Shown here in pieces: positions 55,098 to 63,605 of a stretch of DNA of 64,000 bases. The notes under the pieces are model-generated. The model did not search any database, was not told where the DNA came from, and was given only the letters and a program-made list of their open reading frames with translations. Each line of letters starts with the position of its first letter. The first letter of the stretch is position 1. The translations under genes and the position numbers were made by a program. The DNA is from Microbacterium terricola (GTDB lineage Bacteria > Actinomycetota > Actinomycetes > Actinomycetales > Microbacteriaceae), in contig NZ_AP027141.1 in the NCBI RefSeq assembly GCF_027943945.1, positions 1,798,001 to 1,862,000 on the forward strand, in the 5' to 3' direction.

Positions 55098-55104
55098 CGG
55101 GCAC

Positions 55105-55848
55105 GTGACCCGACCCGCCGAGACCGAGCCCGCCGACGACGGCGCGGAGATGCCGCAGCTGCCCCTCATGGAGGCGGCCGAGGCGGAGGTCGAACTCAAG
55201 CCGTCCTGGCGCGGATGGATCCACGCCGCGACGTTCCCCGTCGCGATCGCCGCGGGCATCGTGCTGATCTCCCTGGCTCAGGGAGCGCCTGCGAAGTGGG
55301 CGTCGGCGGTCTTCATGGCCAGCTCGCTCCTGCTGTTCGGCAACTCGGCGCTGTACCACCGGTTCAACTGGGGTCCCACGACCAAGGCCGTGCTCAAGCG
55401 CATCGACCACGCCAACATCCTGCTGCTGATCGCCGGCACGTACACCCCGATCGCGGTGCTCGCGCTGCCGCCGGCGAAGGGGGCCCTGCTGCTGGTCGTC
55501 GTGTGGACGGGCGCGCTGCTCGGCATCCTGTTCCGCGTGTTCTGGATCGGTGCACCGCGCTGGCTCTACGTCGCGCTGTATCTCGCGCTGGGATGGGCTG
55601 CGGTGATGTACATGGCGGACCTGTTCGTCGCGAACCCCGCGATGATGGTGCTCGTCATCGTGGGCGGCCTGCTCTACACGGGCGGGGCGATCGTCTACGC
55701 CCTCAAGAAGCCGAACCCATGGCCCGGCCACTTCGGCTTCCACGAGATCTTCCACGTGTGCACCGTGCTCGCGTTCCTCTGCCACTGGGCGGCGTGCCTG
55801 CTCATCGCGCTGGACCCGCTCTCGCCCTCGCTCGGACTCCCCGGCTGA
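55105..55848 (+). CDS. trhA: PAQR/hemolysin III family membrane protein (TrhA)
   Basis: A 247-residue seven-helix membrane protein of the hemolysin III/PAQR family, which in bacteria affects membrane lipid homeostasis. Conserved zinc-site features are SALYHR near helix 2, KRIDHANILLLIAGTYTP in helix 3 and the C-terminal HEIFHVCTVLAFLCHW. A cytosolic N-terminal extension of about 35 residues is acidic. The start is the GTG at 55105, preceded by TAGGCT at seven bases. It is divergent from the isoprenyl transferase. Older names suggest a hemolysin, but a toxin role is not supported by sequence. Confidence 0.92.
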   Translation: MTRPAETEPADDGAEMPQLPLMEAAEAEVELKPSWRGWIHAATFPVAIAAGIVLISLAQGAPAKWASAVFMASSLLLFGNSALYHRFNWGPTTKAVLKRIDHANILLLIAGTYTPIAVLALPPAKGALLLVVVWTGALLGILFRVFWIGAPRWLYVALYLALGWAAVMYMADLFVANPAMMVLVIVGGLLYTGGAIVYALKKPNPWPGHFGFHEIFHVCTVLAFLCHWAACLLIALDPLSPSLGLPG

Positions 55849-55884
55849 GCCGACCTGCCTGGCTGAGCAGACCTGACTGTTGGG

Positions 55885-56178
55885 TCAGGCCTGCGGGCGC
55901 TCCCGGTCGATGTCCTCATCGTCGGTCGACGTCGCCTCGACGGCGCGAGCGGCCTGCTCTTCGGCGTCGAGCTGCTCCTCGATGTCGGCACGCACGCGTC
56001 CGCGGCGGATGCGGCGCATCATGTCCCACACGAGCAGGATCACGGCGACGGCGATGAAGACGATCGCCGCGAAGCCCCACGGGCCGGGCGTCACGGTGGC
56101 GGGATCGGGCGTCGACGGTGTCGGCGTGGGAGTCGCCGTGCTCGCAGCGGCGATCAGCGCGATCAGCGCGTCGTGCAT
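55885..56178 (-). CDS. Small membrane protein, hypothetical
   Basis: A 97-residue protein with an extracytoplasmic Thr/Pro-rich N terminus (TATPTPTPSTPDP), one membrane helix (about residues 34-55, WGFAAIVFIAVAVILLVWDMM) and a charged cytosolic C terminus (RRIRRGRVRADIEEQLDAEEQ, then DDEDIDRERPQA). The positive-inside rule fits N-out, C-in. The start ATG at 56178 has GAGGAC six bases upstream. It is convergent with the hemolysin III gene and divergent from the DUF4307 gene. The family is not recognised. Confidence 0.75.
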   Translation of the reverse strand: MHDALIALIAAASTATPTPTPSTPDPATVTPGPWGFAAIVFIAVAVILLVWDMMRRIRRGRVRADIEEQLDAEEQAARAVEATSTDDEDIDRERPQA

Positions 56179-56246
56179 GGTGTCCTCGTTCCGCGCCGGA
56201 GCGCATAGCCTGGAAGCACCAGCCTAATCTTCCCGACGGACGGCCC

Positions 56247-56642
56247 ATGACGACCACCCAGCAGATGCTCGACGAGCGCTACGGACGCCACAGCGCGCGG
56301 CGCCGGCGCTGGACGCTGGGCATCATCGTGGGGGTGGCCGCGGTCGCCGTGGGGCTTTTCGCCTGGATGACGGTCGCCGGCGCGCTGGACGACGTCGACG
56401 TCGACGCCACGGGCTTCCACGTGGTCGACGAGCGCACCGTGACGATCGACTTCCAGTTCATCGCTCCGCCCGGGCGGTCGGTCGCGTGCGCGCTGGAGGC
56501 GCAGGACACCCAGCATGGGATCGTGGGCTGGCGGGTCGTCGAGTATCCCGCGTCCGACGAGCATTCCCGCGCGTTCCAGGAGACGGTACCGACAGTCGCC
56601 GAGGCGACGACGGGTTTTGTCAACTCCTGCTGGGTGACGTAG
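56247..56642 (+). CDS. DUF4307 membrane-anchored protein
   Basis: A 131-residue protein with a basic N terminus (LDERYGRHSARRRRW), one membrane helix (about residues 24-44) and an extracytoplasmic domain. The domain has the DUF4307 pattern, including F(H)VVDERTVTIDFQF, CALEAQDTQHGIVGWRVVEYP and a C-terminal FVNSCWV with a second cysteine that could form a disulphide. The family is actinobacterial and of unknown function; its genes are often next to greA and ilvA, as here. The start is the ATG at 56247. TAATCT (56225-56230) could be its -10 box. Confidence 0.88.
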   Translation: MTTTQQMLDERYGRHSARRRRWTLGIIVGVAAVAVGLFAWMTVAGALDDVDVDATGFHVVDERTVTIDFQFIAPPGRSVACALEAQDTQHGIVGWRVVEYPASDEHSRAFQETVPTVAEATTGFVNSCWVT

Positions 56643-56663
56643 TCTGACCGCACCGCAGTCGAC

Positions 56664-56691
56664 CGACGCCCTGGCATCCGCCGGGGCGTCG
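56664..56691. terminator. Stem-loop between the DUF4307 gene and greA
   Basis: CGACGCCC (56664-56671) pairs with GGGCGTCG (56684-56691) around 12 bases. No T run follows, so termination would be partial. Confidence 0.4.
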
Positions 56692-56729
56692 TGGCATATC
56701 GACGCACCCCCCGATCGAAGGAGTCTGAC

Positions 56730-57221
56730 GTGTCCAGCGATGCCCCCGTGACCTTCCTCACGCAGGATGCCTACGACCGGCTCGCCGCCGAGCTCGAGCA
56801 GCTGTCGACGGTCGGCCGTGAAGAGATCGCCAAGCGCATCGAGGCAGCCCGCGAAGAGGGCGACCTCAAGGAGAACGGCGGCTACCACGCCGCCAAGGAT
56901 GAGCAGGGCAAGCAGGAGGCCCGCATCCGCACCCTCCAGCACCTGCTCAAGAACGCCTCCGTCGGCGAGGCTCCCGAGAGCAGCGGCGTCGTGGAGCCGG
57001 GCACCGTCGTCACCGCGAACGTCGCGGGCGGCGAAGAGGTGTTCCTGCTCGGCAACCGCGAGATCGCCGCGAACTCGGAGCTCGACGTGTACAGCGAGGC
57101 GTCGCCCCTGGGTGCCGCGATCCTCGGCCTCAAGGAGGGCGAGAAGACGTCGTACACCGCGCCGAACGGGCGCGACATCGCCGTCGAGGTCATCAAGGTC
57201 GAGACCTACAACGGCCAGTAG
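56730..57221 (+). CDS. greA: Transcription elongation factor GreA
   Basis: Rescues backtracked RNA polymerase by stimulating transcript cleavage (163 aa). The N-terminal coiled coil carries the acidic tip in EAAREEGDLKENGGYHAAKDEQ, and the C-terminal FKBP-like domain has SPLGAAILGLKEGEK and APNGRDIAVEVIKV. The start is the GTG at 56730 with AAGGAG six to seven bases upstream; the in-frame ATG at 56691 lies before the ribosome site and is rejected. It is convergent with ilvA, 21 bases away. Confidence 0.97.
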   Translation: MSSDAPVTFLTQDAYDRLAAELEQLSTVGREEIAKRIEAAREEGDLKENGGYHAAKDEQGKQEARIRTLQHLLKNASVGEAPESSGVVEPGTVVTANVAGGEEVFLLGNREIAANSELDVYSEASPLGAAILGLKEGEKTSYTAPNGRDIAVEVIKVETYNGQ

Positions 57222-57242
57222 CACCGCGCACGGGGCTCTCGC

Positions 57243-58469
57243 CTAGTCGAGCACGACGGTCGGCGCGAAGCCGGCCTCCTCGAGCGTGGCGATGACCTGC
57301 GCCCGGTGCTCCTCGCCGCGCGTCTCCACGCTCAGCTGCAGGATCACCTCGCTGATCTGCAGGCCCTGGCCGTGGCGTGTGTGCATGACCTCGGTCACGT
57401 TGGCGCCCGCCTTCGACAGCAGATCGGAGACGCGGGCCAGCTGACCAGGTCGGTCGGGCAGCGGGATGCGCAGGGTCATGTAGCGGCCGGATGCCGCCAG
57501 TCCGTGTGCGACCACGCGCTGCAGCAGCAGCGGGTCGATGTTGCCGCCGGAAAGGATCGACAGGGTCGGACCGGTGGCGTGGATCTTGCCGGCCAGGATC
57601 GCGGCGACGCCGACCGCCCCCGCGGGCTCGACGACCTGCTTCGCACGCTCCAGCAGCACCAGCAGCGCACGGGCGATGTCGTCGTCGCTGACGGTGACGA
57701 CCTCGTCCACGAGGTCGCGGATGATCTCGAACGGGATGTCGCCCGGCCGGGCGACCGCGATGCCGTCGGCGATCGTCGGGGTCGTGGCCACCTCGAGCGG
57801 CATTCCGGCGGCGAGCGAGGACGGGTACGCCGCGGAGTTCTCGGCCTGGACGCCGATGACGCGGATGCGGCGGCCCTCGGCTTCCGCGCGGGCCTTGGCG
57901 GCCGCGGCGACGCCGGCGATCAGGCCACCGCCGCCGATGCCCATGATGATCGTGTCGAGGTCGGGGACCGCATCCATGATCTCCAGGCCCAGGGTGCCCT
58001 GGCCGACGATGATGTCGTCGTGGTCGAACGGGTGGATCAGCACGGCACCGGTGCGCTCGGCGAACTCGGCCGCGAGGCGCAGCGGCGTCTCGACCGTTGC
58101 CCCGTCGAGGATCACGTCCGCGCCGTAGCCCCGGGTGGCCAGGAGCTTGGGCACCGGCACGCCCAGCGGCATGAAGATCGTCGCGTGGATCCCCAGCGCC
58201 TGCGCGGCCATGGCGACGCCCTGCGCGTGGTTGCCGGCGGAGGCGGCCACCACTCCCCTCGCGCGCTCCTCCGGGGTGAGCCGGGAGAGCCGGTAGGCCG
58301 CGCCGCGGATCTTGAACGACCCGGTGCGCTGCAGGTTCTCGAGCTTGAGGTAGACGGGGACGCCGAGCAGCTCGGTGAGGTGCTGGGACTCGTCGATGGG
58401 GGTGCGGACGATGACGTCCGCCAAGAGGGCGGCGGCGTCCTCGAACGCCGCCAGGGTGGGCCGGGTCAC
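57243..58469 (-). CDS. ilvA: Threonine ammonia-lyase (threonine deaminase)
   Basis: PLP enzyme that converts threonine to 2-oxobutanoate (408 aa). The PLP lysine is in NLQRTGSFKIRGA, the glycine loop is GIGGGGLIAGV, SAGNHAQGVA contacts the substrate, and ILSGGNID is in the core. The C-terminal regulatory part (about residues 325-408) is a single ACT-like domain (LRIPLPDRPGQLARVSDLLSKAGANV), shorter than the double domain of E. coli IlvA. It therefore resembles the catabolic/TdcB-like-with-ACT type common in actinobacteria, and feedback behaviour may differ. The GTG at 58469 overlaps the AI-2E transporter stop (GTGA). Confidence 0.95.
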   Translation of the reverse strand: MTRPTLAAFEDAAALLADVIVRTPIDESQHLTELLGVPVYLKLENLQRTGSFKIRGAAYRLSRLTPEERARGVVAASAGNHAQGVAMAAQALGIHATIFMPLGVPVPKLLATRGYGADVILDGATVETPLRLAAEFAERTGAVLIHPFDHDDIIVGQGTLGLEIMDAVPDLDTIIMGIGGGGLIAGVAAAAKARAEAEGRRIRVIGVQAENSAAYPSSLAAGMPLEVATTPTIADGIAVARPGDIPFEIIRDLVDEVVTVSDDDIARALLVLLERAKQVVEPAGAVGVAAILAGKIHATGPTLSILSGGNIDPLLLQRVVAHGLAASGRYMTLRIPLPDRPGQLARVSDLLSKAGANVTEVMHTRHGQGLQISEVILQLSVETRGEEHRAQVIATLEEAGFAPTVVLD

Positions 58470-59656
58470 GCGGGGGTCCTCCTCGGACGGGGAACTGTGC
58501 TCCAGATCAGATCGCCGGTCGGCGACGCACCGGTCTCCCAGGCGCGCGCACTCAGGTACACGGCGACGACGTTGACGAACGCGGCGAGGGGCACCGCGAA
58601 CAGGGCTCCGGGGATGCCGGCGATCATGGCGCCTCCGGCCACGACGAGCACGACGGCGAGCGGGTGGACCTTGACGGCCGACCCCATCAGCAGCGGCTGC
58701 AGCACGTGTCCCTCGAGCTGCTGCACGCCGAGCACGACCACCAGCATCCACAGCGCGATCCACGGCCCGTTGTAGACGAGGGCGAGGAACACGGCGACCG
58801 TGCCGGTGACGACCGCGCCGACGATGGGCACGAACGCGCCGAGGAACACCAGCACCGCGACGGGGATCGCGAGGGGGACGCCGAGCAGGGCGGCGCCCAG
58901 GCCGATGCCCACCGCGTCGATCGTGGCGACCAGCAGCTGCGTGCGCGCGTAGTTGACGACGGTGACCCAGCCGGCGCGGCCGGCGCCATCGGCGGCGGGG
59001 CGCGCCTTGACCGGGAAGAGACGCACGGTCCAGCGCCAGATGCCGCCGCCGTCGGCGAGCAGGCAGAGCAGGATGAACAGCGACAGCACCGCGCCGGTGG
59101 CGACATGCCCGACGGTGGTGCCGATCGCGAGCGCTCCCGACCACAGCAGCTCCGCCTGCTGCTGCAGGAAGCTCCATCCCTGCGCGAGGAGGTCGTCGAT
59201 CTGACCTGCCGTGAGGTGGAGCGGTCCGTTGATGAGGTACTCGCGGAACTGCTCGACGGCGTCCACCGTGCTCGCGCGGACTGAGGGCCATTCCCTCGCG
59301 ACCTGCCAGATCACGAGCCAGAGCAGTCCGCCGACGATGATCAGCGTTCCGGCCACCGCGACGACGATCGCCAGCCAGCGCGGAAGATGGTGCCGCAGCA
59401 TCCAGGCGAATCCGGGCCAGAGCAGCGCGGTGATCAGGATGCCGACCATGAGCGGGATGACGAGCAGCTTCAGCTGGATGACCAGCCAGATGCCGACGCC
59501 GATGGCCGCCGCGATGACCAGGAGCCGCCACGAGTAGGCGGTGGCGACGCGCAGGCCCTGCGGGAGTGCATCGGCGACGGCGTCGCGGCGGGTGCGCCGG
59601 CGGTCACGCGCGATGTAGACGACCGGCCCGCGGGGCTTGTCGTCGGTGCCGCTCAT
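58466..59656 (-). CDS. AI-2E family transporter
   Basis: A 396-residue polytopic membrane protein of the AI-2E (TqsA/YdiK-like, PerM) family. Features are IPLMVGILITALLWP near helix 3, the C-terminal FLGAFVPIVGAVVTGTVAVFLAL, and LEGHVLQPLLMGSAVKVHPL with eight or so helices. Family members export small molecules or act as sodium/proton antiporters; the substrate here is unknown, and a role in autoinducer-2 export should not be assumed. The start ATG at 59656 follows TAGACT by six bases. It is coupled to ilvA by a GTGA overlap, which could mean a link to 2-oxobutanoate or amino acid export. Confidence 0.9.
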   Translation of the reverse strand: MSGTDDKPRGPVVYIARDRRRTRRDAVADALPQGLRVATAYSWRLLVIAAAIGVGIWLVIQLKLLVIPLMVGILITALLWPGFAWMLRHHLPRWLAIVVAVAGTLIIVGGLLWLVIWQVAREWPSVRASTVDAVEQFREYLINGPLHLTAGQIDDLLAQGWSFLQQQAELLWSGALAIGTTVGHVATGAVLSLFILLCLLADGGGIWRWTVRLFPVKARPAADGAGRAGWVTVVNYARTQLLVATIDAVGIGLGAALLGVPLAIPVAVLVFLGAFVPIVGAVVTGTVAVFLALVYNGPWIALWMLVVVLGVQQLEGHVLQPLLMGSAVKVHPLAVVLVVAGGAMIAGIPGALFAVPLAAFVNVVAVYLSARAWETGASPTGDLIWSTVPRPRRTPA

Positions 59657-59662
59657 CTCGCC

Positions 59663-59668
59663 AGTCTA
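59663..59668 (-). promoter_or_regulatory. Leaderless -10 box for the AI-2E transporter-ilvA unit
   Basis: TAGACT on the - strand, six bases before the ATG at 59656. Confidence 0.55.
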
Positions 59669-59701
59669 GGCCGCACCGGCGGCCGTGTCGGTGCGCATGG
59701 C

Positions 59702-59707
59702 TAGGCT
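59702..59707 (+). promoter_or_regulatory. Leaderless -10 box for the first HTH_42 protein
   Basis: TAGGCT, seven bases before the GTG at 59715. The divergent AI-2E box is 33 bases away. Confidence 0.55.
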
Positions 59708-59714
59708 TTCGGGC

Positions 59715-60989
59715 GTGAAGGAATCCCTCAGCGCGGCGGAGGCACGCCGGGTGGCCCTCGCCGCTCAGGGCTTCGCCCGACCCCGTCCCGACGCGCCCGG
59801 CACGCGTCAGATCAACCTCGCGCTGCAGCGGATGCACACGCTGCAGATCGACTCCGTCAACGTGTTCGCGCGCTCGCACTACATGCCGCTGTTCTCGCGG
59901 CTCGGCGCCTACGACACGTCCGCGCTCGACCGCCTGCTGTTCGCGCGCCGGCCGCCGTACGTCGAGTACCTCGCGCACGTCGCGGCGTTCGTGCCGGCCG
60001 GCGACTGGGCGCTGTTCCGCTTCCGCATGGACGCGATGCGCGCCAAGTACGGCAGCGCCGCCGGCGGCTGGTACCAGACCCACCGCGAGATCGTCGACTG
60101 GGTCCGCGCCGAACTCGCCGCCCGCGGCCCCCTGCGGCCGGCGCAGATCGATCACGACGCCAAGCAGACGCGGCGCGGACCGTGGTGGGACTGGGATGTC
60201 GTCAAGCACGCGCTCGAGTACCTGTGGATGTTCGGGGAGGTGGCGATCGCCGGCCGCCGCGGCTTCGAGCGCCGCTACGGGCTCGCCGAGCACGTGATCC
60301 CGGCCGAGGTCCTCGCCGCTCCCGTACCCCGCGACGAGGCGATCCGCGAGCTGGTGCGACGCGCCGCCCGTGCGTACGGCGTCGCCACCGCATCCGATCT
60401 CGCCGACTACTGGCGCATCCGGGATCGCCGCGCAGTGCTGACGGCGGTGGCGGAGCTGGAGGAGGCCGGCGAGGTGCGGCCCGTCGCGGTCGAGGGGTGG
60501 ACCACAGCCGGGCGGCCGGCCAAGGCGTGGCTGCACAGCGACGCCGTCGTGCCGCGGCGCATCGAGGCGGCGGCGCTGCTGACGCCGTTCGATCCGGTGG
60601 TGTGGTTCCGCGACCGGGCCGAGCGGCTGTTCGACTTCGCCTATCGCATCGAGATCTACACACCGGCGCCCCAGCGGCGCTACGGCTACTACTCGCTGCC
60701 CGTCCTGGTGGGCGACGATCTGGTCGGGCGCGTCGACCTGAAGGCCGAAAGGTCGGCGTCCACGCTGCGCGTGCAGTCGGCGTGGTGGGAGCACGGGCGT
60801 CCGGCGCACGCCGCGGAGATGCTCGCCGGAGAGCTGCGCGGGGCCGCCGCATGGCAAGGCCTGGAGCGCATCTCCATCTCACGCTGGGGCGACGCGACCG
60901 ACGACCTCGCTGCGGTGGTCACCGAGGCTGCGCGGCACGAGCGCGGCCTCGCCGAGCCGGCCGCGCTGGCTGCGGACGAGCCGGGCTAA
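59715..60989 (+). CDS. HTH_42 family DNA glycosylase-like protein (YcaQ/AlkX type)
   Basis: A 424-residue protein of the winged-helix HTH_42 superfamily, whose studied members (E. coli YcaQ, Streptomyces AlkZ) are DNA glycosylases that unhook interstrand crosslinks. The YcaQ-type catalytic motif QxD is present as Q44-I45-D46 (TLQIDSVNV). Further family stretches are YVEYLAHVAAFVP, RRGPWWDWDVVKHALEYLWMFGEV, LTPFDPVVWFRDRAERLFDF and QRRYGYYSLPVLVGDDLVGRVDLK (read in parts). The start GTG at 59715 follows TAGGCT. A paralogue lies convergently, overlapping by four bases. Confidence 0.9.
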   Translation: MKESLSAAEARRVALAAQGFARPRPDAPGTRQINLALQRMHTLQIDSVNVFARSHYMPLFSRLGAYDTSALDRLLFARRPPYVEYLAHVAAFVPAGDWALFRFRMDAMRAKYGSAAGGWYQTHREIVDWVRAELAARGPLRPAQIDHDAKQTRRGPWWDWDVVKHALEYLWMFGEVAIAGRRGFERRYGLAEHVIPAEVLAAPVPRDEAIRELVRRAARAYGVATASDLADYWRIRDRRAVLTAVAELEEAGEVRPVAVEGWTTAGRPAKAWLHSDAVVPRRIEAAALLTPFDPVVWFRDRAERLFDFAYRIEIYTPAPQRRYGYYSLPVLVGDDLVGRVDLKAERSASTLRVQSAWWEHGRPAHAAEMLAGELRGAAAWQGLERISISRWGDATDDLAAVVTEAARHERGLAEPAALAADEPG

Positions 60990-62068
60990 CGCGCGCGGTC
61001 GACCTCGAGACCGAGCCAGCGCGCGAGGTCGGCGATCTGCTCGTCGACCGCGTCGGCGATCGTCTCGTCGAAGGTGACGTCCTCGTGCACGGCGTGCACG
61101 CGCAGCATCCCTGCTTTGCGGTCGGCCTTCGCGTCGAGCTTTCCGACGAGCCGGTCGCCGTGCAGGATCGGCAGCGCGAAGTACCCCCATCGGCGCTTCG
61201 CGGCCGGCTTGTACATCTCCAGGATGTACTCGAAGCCGAAGAGCTCGCCCAGCCTGTCTCGGTCGAAGACCAGCCGGTCGAAGGGCGACAGGAGAGCCGT
61301 CCGGCCGGAGTACGACGCCGTCAGCGCGATCGGGTCGACGTGCCACTCCCCCGCGACGTCCTCGACCTGCACCGCCTCGCCCAGCGCCTCCTCGTCCACG
61401 GTCTCGCCCGATTCCACGAGGCTCTTCCGGCGGGCGATCCCGAGCGCGCCGAGCCGGCGCTCCGCGCGGGCGTTCGCGGCGTCGCGGTCGCTCAGCTCGG
61501 GCAGGTCCGTCGGATACACCCGCTCGGCCAGATCGAAGAGCCGCCCCTTCGCGTCGCGGCCGGTCACGGCGACCTCCCCGCGCGAGAGCAGCAGCTCGAG
61601 CATCTGCGACGAGTTGCGGCTGTTCGTCCAGCCCGTGGAGCGCCACGACACCTGGGCGGTGTCGGGGACGTCCGCGGGATGCTGGGGCCCCTCGGCGCGG
61701 AGCCGGTCGAGCACGTCGCGGCGGAACCCCTGATTGGCCGAGAGCCATTCGCGCGTCTCCTGGTACGGCGGCCAGGCGCGCATGACCGGCCGGAACAGCG
61801 GGAGGTCGGACATCGGACGCACGAAGCCGCGCCACTCGAAGACGGCACGGTCCTGCTCGAACAGGCGCATCAGGTCGGCGTGCTGGTACGGCCAGCCGAG
61901 CCTGCTCCACAGGATCAGGTCGGTGCTGGGGGCGACCGCGGCGGTCGGCTCCGTGTCGATGGCGCCCAGCCCGTCGACGGTCTCCATGATGTCGGCCGGT
62001 CGCTCAGCGCCGAGCAGCTGCGCGGTCACCGCGATGCGGCGCGCCTCGGTGGCAGCGAGGGTGCGCAT
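60986..62068 (-). CDS. HTH_42 family protein lacking the catalytic glutamine
   Basis: A 360-residue paralogue of the HTH_42 (YcaQ-like) superfamily. It shares the end of the fold with its convergent neighbour: LLSPFDRLVFDRDRLGELFGF, RRWGYFALPILHGDRLVGKLDAK. At the catalytic motif it has A36-I37-D38 (GLGAIDTEP) where the neighbour has QID, so the glutamine used for base removal is replaced. It may be inactive, act on another lesion, or be a regulator. The start ATG at 62068 lies two bases after the htpX stop, so it is the third gene of lemA-htpX-HTH_42. Confidence 0.82.
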   Translation of the reverse strand: MRTLAATEARRIAVTAQLLGAERPADIMETVDGLGAIDTEPTAAVAPSTDLILWSRLGWPYQHADLMRLFEQDRAVFEWRGFVRPMSDLPLFRPVMRAWPPYQETREWLSANQGFRRDVLDRLRAEGPQHPADVPDTAQVSWRSTGWTNSRNSSQMLELLLSRGEVAVTGRDAKGRLFDLAERVYPTDLPELSDRDAANARAERRLGALGIARRKSLVESGETVDEEALGEAVQVEDVAGEWHVDPIALTASYSGRTALLSPFDRLVFDRDRLGELFGFEYILEMYKPAAKRRWGYFALPILHGDRLVGKLDAKADRKAGMLRVHAVHEDVTFDETIADAVDEQIADLARWLGLEVDRAR

Positions 62069-62070
62069 GG

Positions 62071-62958
62071 TCAGAAGTGCCCGCCGATGTCGCGCAGGCG
62101 CGCGACCCGGTCGGCGATCGGCGGATGGGTCGCGAACAGGCGCGTCAGGGCACCGGGCCTGAGCGGGTCGGCGATCCACAGGTGGGCCATGGAGGTGTTC
62201 GCCTTCGCGAGCGGCTGAGCGTGCTGCCCGAACTTCTCCAGCGCGGATGCGAGCCCGTCCGGGTCGCGTGTGGTGAGGGCGCTCGTCGCGTCGGCGAGGT
62301 ACTCCCGCTGGCGCGACACGGCGGCTTGCACGCCGGCGGCGATCAGCGGCGAGACGATCGCCGCGACGACCCCGAAGACGAGGAAGAGCAGCTGCGCCTG
62401 ATTGCCGCCGCCACGCCCGCGGCTCCCGAAGAACGCGGCGCGCATCGTCAGGTCGGCCAGGACCCCGACGGCCACGACGAGCCCGAAGACGATCAGCGAG
62501 ACGCGGATGTCGTAGTTGCGGATGTGACCGAGCTCGTGGCCCAGCACGCCGTCCAGCTCGCGATCCGTCATGAGCTCGAAGAGCCCCGTCGTCACGGTGA
62601 TCGACGCGGTCTCGGGCGTGCGTCCGGTCGCGAACGCGTTGGGCGCCGCATCCTGCACGACGTACAGCTTCGGCATCGGGGTGCCGGTCGCGATGCACAG
62701 GTTCTCGACGAGGCGGTGGTACCGGGGCGCGTCCTCGCGCCCCACCTCGACGGCGCCCGACATGGCGAGGGCCTCGCGATCAGCGAGGAAGTACTGGAAC
62801 GTCGCGTAGCCACCGGCGAACAGCAGCACGAAGGCCGTGATCCACCAGTTGTTGCCGGCGAGCCAGCCCGCCAGCAGCCCCACGGCGCCGAGGAACAGCA
62901 CGAACGCGATCACGATGAGCCACGTGTTGCGCTTGTTCCGGCTGATCGCGGTGTACAA
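62071..62958 (-). CDS. htpX: M48 family membrane metalloprotease HtpX
   Basis: Zinc endopeptidase in the cytoplasmic membrane that removes damaged membrane proteins (295 aa). Two N-terminal helices (about residues 13-33 and 38-58) precede the zinc motif HELGH (H141, E142, H145), with the third ligand in QREYLADA; two further helices lie between. GTPMPKLYVV and DAAPNAFATGR are typical. The start codon is TTG at 62958 (MYTAISRNKRNT is the normal family N terminus), with no Shine-Dalgarno sequence; it lies 18 bases after the lemA stop. Such a start suggests low translation or coupling to lemA. Confidence 0.94.
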   Translation of the reverse strand: MYTAISRNKRNTWLIVIAFVLFLGAVGLLAGWLAGNNWWITAFVLLFAGGYATFQYFLADREALAMSGAVEVGREDAPRYHRLVENLCIATGTPMPKLYVVQDAAPNAFATGRTPETASITVTTGLFELMTDRELDGVLGHELGHIRNYDIRVSLIVFGLVVAVGVLADLTMRAAFFGSRGRGGGNQAQLLFLVFGVVAAIVSPLIAAGVQAAVSRQREYLADATSALTTRDPDGLASALEKFGQHAQPLAKANTSMAHLWIADPLRPGALTRLFATHPPIADRVARLRDIGGHF

Positions 62959-62976
62959 CGAGGCGGGTGCGAGCGG

Positions 62977-63546
62977 TCAGAACTGGACGCGAGGGGGTTC
63001 CGAGATCGCTGCCCCGTCGACGACCTCGAAGTACTCGCGGGTCGGGAATCCCAGGTTGCGTGCGAAGAGGTTGTTCGGGAACACCGCGATCTTGGTGTTC
63101 AGCTCGCGCACGCCCCCGTTGTAGAACCGCCGCGACGCCTGGATCTTGTCTTCGGTGTCGACGATCGACTGCTGCAGCTGCAGGTAGTTCTGGCTGGCCT
63201 GGAGCTGCGGGTACGCCTCTGCCACGGCGAACAGCGACCTCAGCGCCAGCTCCATGTGCCCTTCGGCGACGCCCGCGTCAGCCGGACGGCGGGCGGCGAG
63301 GGTCTCGGCGCGGGCTCTGGTGACGTTCTCGAACACCGCCTTCTCGTGCGCGGCGTAGCCCTTCACCGTCTCGATGAGGTTCGGCAGCAGATCGGCTCGG
63401 CGCTTGAGCTGCACGGTGATGTCGCTCCAGGCCTCCTCGACGCGCGCGTTCAGCCCGACGAGCGAGTTGTAGGTCGCCCAGAGGTAGACGCAGCCGATGA
63501 CGATGAGCGCCACCGCGATGAGGACCGGAATAAGCCATTCCCACAT
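62977..63546 (-). CDS. lemA: LemA family protein
   Basis: A 189-residue protein with one N-terminal membrane helix (about residues 4-24) and a long helical domain facing the cytosol or exterior. Family marks are YNSLVGLNARVEEAWSDITVQLKRRADLLPNLI, AYPQLQASQNYLQLQ and FYNGGVRELN with FPNNLFARNLGF (read in parts). LemA genes commonly pair with htpX, as here. The exact role is not known; membrane stress is likely given the partner. The start ATG at 63546 follows TAGGAT by six bases. Confidence 0.95.
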   Translation of the reverse strand: MWEWLIPVLIAVALIVIGCVYLWATYNSLVGLNARVEEAWSDITVQLKRRADLLPNLIETVKGYAAHEKAVFENVTRARAETLAARRPADAGVAEGHMELALRSLFAVAEAYPQLQASQNYLQLQQSIVDTEDKIQASRRFYNGGVRELNTKIAVFPNNLFARNLGFPTREYFEVVDGAAISEPPRVQF

Positions 63547-63552
63547 GCGGCC

Positions 63553-63558
63553 ATCCTA
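63553..63558 (-). promoter_or_regulatory. Leaderless -10 box for the lemA-htpX-HTH_42 operon
   Basis: TAGGAT on the - strand, six bases before the ATG at 63546. Confidence 0.55.
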
Positions 63559-63605
63559 TCCACGTGCCCGACCCGTCGAACGGGTGCGTTCGCTACTCCC
63601 AGTCG

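Noticed and set aside
55105..55848. Hemolysin (toxin) role for the hemolysin III protein
   Set aside because: The family name is historical. The sequence is a seven-helix PAQR membrane protein with zinc-site histidines.
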